Notes under the pieces: model-generated
Databases searched by the model: none
The model's input: only the letters and a program-made list of their open reading frames with translations
What the model was told of the DNA's origin: nothing
Made by a program: the position numbers and the translations under genes
Shown here: in pieces, positions 1 through 5,432 of the stretch
Position numbering within the stretch: the first letter of the stretch is position 1
Layout: each line of letters begins with the position of its first letter
DNA from: Treponema sp.
GTDB taxonomy: Bacteria; Spirochaetota; Spirochaetia; Treponematales; Breznakiellaceae
NCBI GenBank assembly: GCA_031264395.1
Contig: JAISEB010000282.1
Location: forward strand, 1-6,375
Length of the DNA stretch: 6,375 nucleotides
Reading direction: 5' to 3'

Positions 1-2
1 GC

Positions 3-1475
3 GCCGTAGATTTTTTGGTATATGGAAAATTTTTCCCCGTAACGGGCGGCCATTTGGGGATTGGGGGTAAAGGTTCTGTCTATATGCACCGCTTTTTTTA
101 CCGCTTCTTCGGGCGTTGAAAACCCGGCGCCCAGAAGGCCGAGAATGGCGGCGCCGAGAGAGGCGGCTTCCCGTACCTTGAGCGTGGAAACGGCGCAGCC
201 TGTAACGTCCGCCTTTATCTGCAGCCAGAGCGGTGAGTTCGCGCCGCCGCCTACGGCCCGCAGTTCGTTTGCCGCTATGCCCGCTTCGGAGAGTTTTTCA
301 AGGTTGATCTTCAGTTCATAGGCAAGGCTGTCCATGATCCCCCGCGTTATGTCATGGCGGCTCGTGGACATGGTGAGTCCGAGAAAGGCTCCCCTGGAAC
401 CGAGATCGCACCAGGGCGTGCCGCTGCCGTTAAAGTGCGGAAGTACAAACACGGAAGACGGCCCGGCGGAACACTTCTTTTCCATGACGGCGTAAGCGTT
501 ACCTCCCGCCGCCTCCCGGACTTCTTCCGCGCAGAAGTTGTCACGGTACCATTTAAGCAGGATGCCGGCCGTATGGTTCAGTGAAAACGTAAAGTACATT
601 CCCTTTACCGCGTGACAGTAACAGGGGTAAAAACTTTCGAACATCACGTCTTCCAGAGGCCGCTTCTTAAAGGCCGCGCCTATAACTTCCGCGGTGCCGC
701 AGGAATCGACGGCGATATGTTCGCGTATCACTCCCGCTCCGACGGCGGCGCAGGTCTGGTCGTGGCCGCCCGTTACAAGGGTAACGGGGGAGGTGAGCCC
801 CCATTCGTCCATGAGCGCGCCGCCAAGAACGCCGGCGGCAGTACCTGAGGCGGCCGGGCGCGAAAGTTTTTCCGCGTCAAGACCCATAGCGTCAAGGATC
901 TCTTTCATCCATACTTTCTCCTCAAGTGAAAAGAGCATGGTCCTGGAAGCCATCGTATAATCGATGACAGGCTCCTCCGCCCCCAAAAGGGAGATCATGT
1001 AGTCCGCGTAGGTCATGTACTTCCATGTCTTTTCGGCGATACGGGGCCTTTCTTCGATGAACCAGAGAATTTTCCCGGCGGAATTCATGGGATGCGGCCT
1101 CATGCCCGTTTTCCGGTAAAGGTATTTTTCACCGAATTTTCCGGCGAGAAAGGCGCTCTGTTTTTTTGAGCGGTAGTCCATCCCCAGAACGGCGTTGTGA
1201 AGCGGTTTCAGGTTCCTGTCCACGGGGATCACGGCGTCCCCCTGTACCGAAATGGAGAAGGCCCGGATGAGGCGCCTGTCTTCGCATTGAGCGACGACGC
1301 TTCCGATGACATCCTTCGTGTGACGCCAAACGGCGGCGCTGTCCTGTTCGGCAAGGCCCCTCTCGCCGCAGATTACGTCATATTCACGGAAAGCGCCGCC
1401 TGAAACGGCGCCGTCCAGGTTCATGGCGATTGCCTTGACGGCGGTAGTGCCGACATCGATTCCTATGGAGATCAC
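3..1475 (-). CDS. FGGY-family carbohydrate kinase, xylulokinase-like (3' end outside window)
   Basis: Cytoplasmic ATP-dependent sugar kinase. I translated this frame by hand: it is open from a GTG at 1475 to the window edge, 491 residues without a stop. FGGY kinases are usually about 490-520 residues, so only the extreme C-terminus is missing. Visible motifs: the N-terminal phosphate-binding segment IGIDVGTTAVKA (residues 4-15), the GGHD motif whose Asp239 sits where xylulokinases have the catalytic base (family knowledge), the second FGGY signature starting GAFLGLTM (362-383, ending GIMDS), and the C-terminal nucleotide-binding motif VGGGANSPLW (408-417). The GTG overlaps the stop of the upstream DUF4038 gene as GTGA, and AAAGGA lies 10 bases upstream. 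A later ATG start would delete the phosphate-binding segment. The architecture is closest to xylulokinase, but FGGY substrates (xylulose, apulose, erythritol and others) cannot be read from motifs alone. The kinase call is secure; the substrate is unknown. Confidence 0.93.
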   Translation of the reverse strand, partial: MISIGIDVGTTAVKAIAMNLDGAVSGGAFREYDVICGERGLAEQDSAAVWRHTKDVIGSVVAQCEDRRLIRAFSISVQGDAVIPVDRNLKPLHNAVLGMDYRSKKQSAFLAGKFGEKYLYRKTGMRPHPMNSAGKILWFIEERPRIAEKTWKYMTYADYMISLLGAEEPVIDYTMASRTMLFSLEEKVWMKEILDAMGLDAEKLSRPAASGTAAGVLGGALMDEWGLTSPVTLVTGGHDQTCAAVGAGVIREHIAVDSCGTAEVIGAAFKKRPLEDVMFESFYPCYCHAVKGMYFTFSLNHTAGILLKWYRDNFCAEEVREAAGGNAYAVMEKKCSAGPSSVFVLPHFNGSGTPWCDLGSRGAFLGLTMSTSRHDITRGIMDSLAYELKINLEKLSEAGIAANELRAVGGGANSPLWLQIKADVTGCAVSTLKVREAASLGAAILGLLGAGFSTPEEAVKKAVHIDRTFTPNPQMAARYGEKFSIYQKIYG

Positions 1476-2791
1476 GGGGAGCGTATCCTTTCGGCGACAA
1501 AGAGGGCGTCGGTGTTATACCCCGCCATGGGCAGGACGGTGACGCCGCCGCCTGATTCGGGGGAAGGCGAGACGGCGCGCCGCCTGTCGAGGAGGTGGAG
1601 GCAGGTGTCGTAGCCGCCGAGATCGCTTCGGATCACGACGCGCCGCGCGCTGGGAATGTAGATCGCGATGAGGGAAAGATCCGGCGAGGCGGCGGCGCGG
1701 ATCTGGCTGGGGCCCTCTATCAGCGCCTGATTCGGCTCGAGGAGACGGAAACCGTAACGCTCAAAAAGCCACTTTGCCCAGGAAACGTCCCACGCGCCCT
1801 CGAATTGCAGGGCCTCGCGCCAGAGAAAGGGGGCGCCCGAGAATCCTTCGCTTCCAAAGGTCATGCCTTTACCCTGAAACATCCAGATCCCGTGCGCGCC
1901 GTAGGTAAAACCCGCTTTCGCTCCCGACAGGAGGCTCTGCCATACAGCCCGCCGTACCTCAAAGGCGCTCCAGCGGGGATAGTCCCACCCGTATCCGTGG
2001 CCCTCGTAACAGGGTTCGCCGTTTACAACGGGCCGTTTTACCGGAACCGTTCCGCCGTCCGCCGTTTGTTTCCGCGCCGGATAATTGCTGAATTTCTCCG
2101 CGAGGGTGAAGGGGCTGTCGGTGTCGCCGCCGCCGTGTCCCGACTGGAACATGTAAAAATCGAGCGAGGCGCTGTCCCGTATGGGCGGGGGAATTTCCGC
2201 GGAGGGGTTGATGTGCATGGTGGTAAGGGAGAAGGGATTCCGCTTTTTTATTTCCTCAAGCATGATCGAGTAATACCGCGTCACCGTTTCCGTGTCGAAT
2301 TTTGTATCGCCGCTTATGATGTAAACGGGATTAAAGCGGCTGAATTTCGCCGTCACATATTCGGCGTATTCGGGAAGGCTGGATTCCTCCATGACGGAGA
2401 TGTTCCCTATCTGCTCCGACGCCCAGGAGCCGGGTATGTAGTTGTTCCAGAGAACAACCAGCGCGGGAACGAGCCCTTTTTCCGTCATGATTTCGAGCAT
2501 GGCCCCGGCTTTTTCAAAATAACCTTCGTTCCGCGCGGAAAAATCCATTTTTCCGTTTTTCATGGCAAACGGAAGTACTGTTTGTGAACCGGTACTGGTG
2601 TCGTTCAGTATGGGAAGAATGCTTATTTGCAGGGCGGTAAAACCCTGGGCTTTACGGAAGCCGGCGTACTCTTCCCACTCGTCAAGCGAAAGATTGGAAA
2701 AGGCCATCCACGCGGTATCGGCCATGTAGAAGAACGGCCGCCCGTCCCTGGTAAACGTCATGGTCGACGTGTCGATCTCAACCTGTTTCAT
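1472..2791 (-). CDS. DUF4038 / apiosidase-like (GH140-type) glycoside hydrolase, cytoplasmic
   Basis: 439-residue TIM-barrel hydrolase of the DUF4038 family (Pfam apiosidase-like catalytic domain; the characterised members are GH140 enzymes that cut apiose from rhamnogalacturonan-II). Family hallmarks: an N-terminal DGRPFFYMADTAW segment (about residues 16-28), the GF-x-ALQIS strand, ISGDTKFD with Asp162, and PVVNGEPCYEG with Glu259. As I recall, the GH140 acid/base and nucleophile in BT1012 are Asp187 and Glu284, 97 residues apart; Asp162 and Glu259 here are also 97 apart. The C-terminal part (roughly 345-439) looks like the small beta domain that follows these barrels. There is no signal peptide or lipobox, so it should act in the cytoplasm on imported small glycosides. 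Start: ATG at 2791 is preferred over ATG at 2797 because AGGGA lies 6 bases from the former and abuts the latter. It sits between the regulator and the kinase. Family call is strong; apiose specificity is inferred. Confidence 0.85.
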   Translation of the reverse strand: MKQVEIDTSTMTFTRDGRPFFYMADTAWMAFSNLSLDEWEEYAGFRKAQGFTALQISILPILNDTSTGSQTVLPFAMKNGKMDFSARNEGYFEKAGAMLEIMTEKGLVPALVVLWNNYIPGSWASEQIGNISVMEESSLPEYAEYVTAKFSRFNPVYIISGDTKFDTETVTRYYSIMLEEIKKRNPFSLTTMHINPSAEIPPPIRDSASLDFYMFQSGHGGGDTDSPFTLAEKFSNYPARKQTADGGTVPVKRPVVNGEPCYEGHGYGWDYPRWSAFEVRRAVWQSLLSGAKAGFTYGAHGIWMFQGKGMTFGSEGFSGAPFLWREALQFEGAWDVSWAKWLFERYGFRLLEPNQALIEGPSQIRAAASPDLSLIAIYIPSARRVVIRSDLGGYDTCLHLLDRRRAVSPSPESGGGVTVLPMAGYNTDALFVAERIRSP

Positions 2792-2797
2792 ATACAT

Positions 2798-2802
2798 TCC
2801 CT
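2798..2802 (-). promoter_or_regulatory. Shine-Dalgarno AGGGA that decides the DUF4038 start and overlaps the regulator's stop
   Basis: On the minus strand the junction reads TAGGGAATGTATATG. TAG is the stop of the RpiR gene and its last two bases begin the AGGGA. This motif is directly adjacent to the first ATG (2797) but six bases from the second ATG (2791), a normal spacing, so translation most likely starts at 2791. The overlap of stop and ribosome-binding site suggests that ribosomes finishing the regulator feed directly into the hydrolase. Confidence 0.7.
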
Positions 2803-3718
2803 ATAGTTTGTTCGCGCGTATAGCCCCGTCGGTTCTTTTCAGGATTTCCGAAGCAAGGGCCGGATTCCGCTTGACAAGCGAAATGTAGAGACTTTCGATG
2901 ATGCACAATTCCGGAATGCGCTTTGTCATTATTTCTCCCATCGTGTTCTGCATGAACGAGGCGGTAAGGAGGACGATGTCGGCCTGCTTTGTAAGGGGGG
3001 ACACGGGAACATTGGTAATGGCGATTATCCTGGCCTTGCGGAGCTTTGCCTCCTTGACGGCGCTGTGAATGGTGCCGGTGCGGCCCGAGTGTGATATGGC
3101 GATCACCGCGTCGTTCTCGGAAAGCTGCGACGCCTGTACAAGCTGGCTGTCAAAATCATACATGCACCGCGCGTCGATGCCGGCGCGGGCGAATTTGAAG
3201 CATCCCGAAAGGGCCACGGCCAGCGCGTCGCCGCTTCCGACCCAGAGCACCTTCCGCGCGCGCCTTATTATTTCAACCGCCCCGAGGTAGCTTTCCATGT
3301 CGAGCATGTCAAGGCTGTCTTCAATGGCCCGCACGGACGCCATGAACACCTTGCGGACGACGTCCCCGTCGCTGTCGTCTGCGGTAAGCCCGGCGTACAG
3401 CAAGTCGCCGCCGGAACCGGGCTCCGCCTCTTTCCGCCCGACAATCGATGAACGCAGCTCTGGATAGCTGCCGTAGTTAAGCCGCTTTGTGATGCGGAAC
3501 AGCGTCGCCTCGCTGCATCCGGCCATGGCTGCCGCTTCGGTGATGTTGTTTTCCGCGATTTTTTCGGGATTGGCCAGCATGAAATCGGCCGCCTTTTTTT
3601 CCGCGGTTTTAAGGGAAGGGTAGACCGACTGCAGGCGCACAAACGTTTCCCGCGCGATATGTTTTGCGGAAACATCCTCGCCGGTTTTTTTAGGGGCCTT
3701 CCCGTTTTCTTTTTTCAT
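2801..3718 (-). CDS. RpiR-family transcriptional regulator (HTH + SIS sugar-phosphate sensor)
   Basis: 305-residue DNA-binding regulator, a typical length for the family. After a basic, lysine-rich N-terminal tail (1-20), residues about 25-95 form the RpiR-type HTH_6 domain, with the helix-turn-helix near 59-80 (ITEAAAMAGCSEATLFRITK). A SIS domain follows at about 140-270, with VGSGDA (160-165) and the phosphosugar-binding loop SHSGRTGT (209-216). In characterised RpiR proteins this domain binds a sugar phosphate that alters operator binding, so the ligand here is probably a phosphorylated intermediate of the operon's own pathway. The ATG overlaps the stop of the upstream SIS isomerase gene as ATGA. 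The nearest AAGGA is 12 bases away, a long spacing, so coupling to the upstream gene may matter. Its place inside the operon implies autoregulation. Repressor or activator cannot be decided, and its operator is not visible here. Confidence 0.93.
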   Translation of the reverse strand: MKKENGKAPKKTGEDVSAKHIARETFVRLQSVYPSLKTAEKKAADFMLANPEKIAENNITEAAAMAGCSEATLFRITKRLNYGSYPELRSSIVGRKEAEPGSGGDLLYAGLTADDSDGDVVRKVFMASVRAIEDSLDMLDMESYLGAVEIIRRARKVLWVGSGDALAVALSGCFKFARAGIDARCMYDFDSQLVQASQLSENDAVIAISHSGRTGTIHSAVKEAKLRKARIIAITNVPVSPLTKQADIVLLTASFMQNTMGEIMTKRIPELCIIESLYISLVKRNPALASEILKRTDGAIRANKL

Positions 3719-4356
3719 GGTTGTTTCTGTTCCTTTTCCTTTTCAAGTTCTTCTTTAAGCCACGCGCCGACGGCGCCGTGATTGTGGTTGTGATAAAAGT
3801 CTTTTTTCGAAAACCGGGGGCGCCGGGAAAGTTCGTCGGCAACGGCGTCAAAAAAAGCGATGACGGCCAGTATGCTCGCCGTGGGAAGCACGCCGCGGTG
3901 ATCGGCCTCTTCGGTATCCAGAAGGAGAAGGAGGCTTGATGCCCTGGCCAGAGGGGAATCGGGATTTTGGGTAACGGTGATGAGGGTGACTCCTTTTTCC
4001 CTGACCGGCTCCAGAAGATTTACCAGTTCCTCGGTGCCGCCGCCCCGGGAGATCATGATGAGAAGGTCTTCCTTTTGAACGGAACCGAACGCGCCGTGGG
4101 CGGCGTCTCCGGCGGAAACAAAATACGACGGGATGTTTGCCACGCAGAGCATGTGGGCTATTTTCCGGGCGGCAACGCCCGACGTTCCCATTCCCATGGT
4201 AACGACGCGTCCCCCGCACGCGAGTATTGCCCCGAGCGCCGCCTCGTAATCTTCCGGCCTTACAATGCGGCACAGGCGTGAAAGAACGCGGGCGTCTTTT
4301 TCCCACATGAGGCGTGCCCGTTCAAACGCGCCTTCTTCCGCCGTTTTTTTACGCAT
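3715..4356 (-). CDS. SIS-domain sugar-phosphate isomerase, KdsD/KpsF-like, lacking CBS domains
   Basis: 213-residue single-domain SIS protein, probably an aldose/ketose phosphate isomerase. It resembles the SIS half of arabinose-5-phosphate isomerases (KdsD/KpsF/GutQ): GMGTSGVAARKIA (55-67) matches the GxGKSGxxxxKIA loop, DAAHG (84-88) matches their EAxHGD segment with His87, SRGGGTEEL (103-111) is the phosphate loop, EADHRGVLPTAS (150-161) matches EACPLxLAPTxS with a conserved Glu, and HNHGAVG (191-197) matches HPGGxLG. Differences stand out: the loop lysine (Lys59 in E. coli KdsD, by recollection) is Thr58, the usual SGE loop is SRGGGTEE, and the C-terminal motif is histidine-rich. The paired CBS domains of full-length KdsD are absent; the protein ends in a charged tail. 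GGGAG lies 8 bases before the ATG, and 14 bases separate it from the dehydrogenase stop. 6-phospho-3-hexuloisomerase is the main alternative. Fold is certain, substrate unknown. Confidence 0.85.
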   Translation of the reverse strand: MRKKTAEEGAFERARLMWEKDARVLSRLCRIVRPEDYEAALGAILACGGRVVTMGMGTSGVAARKIAHMLCVANIPSYFVSAGDAAHGAFGSVQKEDLLIMISRGGGTEELVNLLEPVREKGVTLITVTQNPDSPLARASSLLLLLDTEEADHRGVLPTASILAVIAFFDAVADELSRRPRFSKKDFYHNHNHGAVGAWLKEELEKEKEQKQP

Positions 4357-4370
4357 ACGATTTTCTCCCG

Positions 4371-5432
4371 TTAACAGGTAAATACTACCTTGAGCGCTTT
4401 TCCTTCCTTTGCCAGTCTTATACCTTCCTCCGCCCTGTCCAGAGAAAGTACGTGGGTAACGAATTTGGACGCCGGAAAACGGCCTTGCGCCATCATCGAA
4501 AGGGCCGTCCTGTGGTGGCGGGGCGCGAAGGTGGTGGTTCCGGTGAGCTGGAGCCCCCGGTAGTGGATCAGATTTGTGTCGATGCCGGGTTTCGACGCGC
4601 CCTGGGGAAGCCCGCCGAAAAGGAGGATGCGCCCGCCTTTTGCCGCCATTTCAACTGCCTGTACCTGGGTCTGCGGAACGGGGTTTGCCGTTATCACCAC
4701 GCCGGCGCCCCTTTCCCCGGTGTGCCGCAGTACCGCCCTGACCAGGTCTTCCTTTGAGGAATCGACAAGGATGTCCGCGCCGAAATTCCGGCACATTTCA
4801 AGACGTTCGGGAAAAACGTCGGCGGCAATAACGGTTGAGGCGCCGCGTATCTTCGCGATGGCGGCGTGCGCGCAGCCTATGGGGCCGCAGCCTATGATGG
4901 CGACCGTGTCCCCCAGGCCCACGTTCCCCCTCTCCTGCGCGTGAAGGCACGAAGAAAGGGGTTCGGCAACGGCGGCGTACACGCTGTCCAGGCCGGGGGG
5001 CAGCGGCCGTATGGTTCCCCTTGCGAGGGCCTCGGGGGGAACGGCCATGTATTCCGCGAATCCGCCCTGCCAGTCTATGGCAAGTTCCCGTATGTGTTCG
5101 CAGAATTCGAATTTTCCTTCAATACAGAAGTCGCAGCTTCCGCAGTAAACTACGGGAGCTATGGCCAGCATGCCGCCCTCCCTTAGGGGAGCGGCGCACG
5201 AAGGGCCGACCCGCACGATTTCTCCGGCGATCTCGTGTCCCATGATCCACGGATAGCTCATGTTCTTTCTGCCCGAGTACAGGGTGCGCAGATCCGAACC
5301 GCACAGTCCGCACGCCGTTACCTTTACCACAATACCGCCCTCGGGGCATTGAGGGGTATCTACCGTTTCAACGCCAAAATCGCCGGGGGCCTTAAGCACG
5401 AGGGCTTTCATTTTTTCAGGAATAGAGCGCAT
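4371..5432 (-). CDS. Zinc-dependent medium-chain alcohol/polyol dehydrogenase (sorbitol/threonine dehydrogenase-like)
   Basis: 353-residue cytoplasmic MDR-superfamily dehydrogenase, likely interconverting a polyol or sugar alcohol and its carbonyl form with NAD(H). Catalytic zinc ligands: Cys44 in CGLCGSD, His66-Glu67 in GHEIAGEIVRVG, and Glu157 in AEPLSS. The structural zinc site is complete, with Cys97, Cys100, Cys103 and Cys111. The Rossmann fold has GCGPIG (181-186) and Asp205 at the end of the second strand, which usually favours NAD over NADP. Length and residue order fit sorbitol, galactitol-1-phosphate and threonine dehydrogenases. The start at 5432 is chosen because AGGGAGG lies 6 bases upstream; it gives a 17-base overlap with the SAF gene. 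The alternative ATG at 5411 matches the usual N-terminus (MKALVL) but has no good ribosome-binding site. In this sugar operon a polyol substrate is likelier than threonine, but that is inference. Confidence 0.92.
   Translation of the reverse strand: MRSIPEKMKALVLKAPGDFGVETVDTPQCPEGGIVVKVTACGLCGSDLRTLYSGRKNMSYPWIMGHEIAGEIVRVGPSCAAPLREGGMLAIAPVVYCGSCDFCIEGKFEFCEHIRELAIDWQGGFAEYMAVPPEALARGTIRPLPPGLDSVYAAVAEPLSSCLHAQERGNVGLGDTVAIIGCGPIGCAHAAIAKIRGASTVIAADVFPERLEMCRNFGADILVDSSKEDLVRAVLRHTGERGAGVVITANPVPQTQVQAVEMAAKGGRILLFGGLPQGASKPGIDTNLIHYRGLQLTGTTTFAPRHHRTALSMMAQGRFPASKFVTHVLSLDRAEEGIRLAKEGKALKVVFTC

Noticed and set aside
61..960. Several small plus-strand ORFs in the first kilobase
   Set aside because: The opposite strand carries one uninterrupted kinase frame with correctly ordered motifs, which explains the whole stretch.
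1595..2587. Long plus-strand ORF (330 codons) opposite the DUF4038 gene
   Set aside because: It is exactly antisense to a gene with clear family motifs. Its translation is rich in Arg, Gly, Ala and Val with no recognisable domain, as expected of a shadow frame in codon-biased GC-rich DNA, and it has no partner genes on that strand.
3848..4306. Second minus-strand frame (152 codons) inside the SIS isomerase gene
   Set aside because: The product is Arg/Pro/Gly/His-rich with no domain, while the overlapping frame encodes a complete SIS fold; a shadow.
4344..4350. T-run on the plus strand (A7 on the coding strand) as a terminator or slippage site
   Set aside because: It falls in the first codons of the isomerase (Lys-Lys-Thr), there is no GC-rich hairpin beside it, and the reading frame is intact; similar A-runs occur at other lysine codons in the window.
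4314..4757. Plus-strand ORF of 147 codons opposite the dehydrogenase and the isomerase start
   Set aside because: It spans the junction of two well-supported minus-strand genes and has no recognisable motif, so it is an antisense shadow.
5409..5411. ATG at 5411 as the dehydrogenase start
   Set aside because: It gives the usual family N-terminus and a neat 4-base gap after the upstream stop, but has no convincing ribosome-binding site, while the ATG at 5432 has AGGGAGG at ideal spacing.
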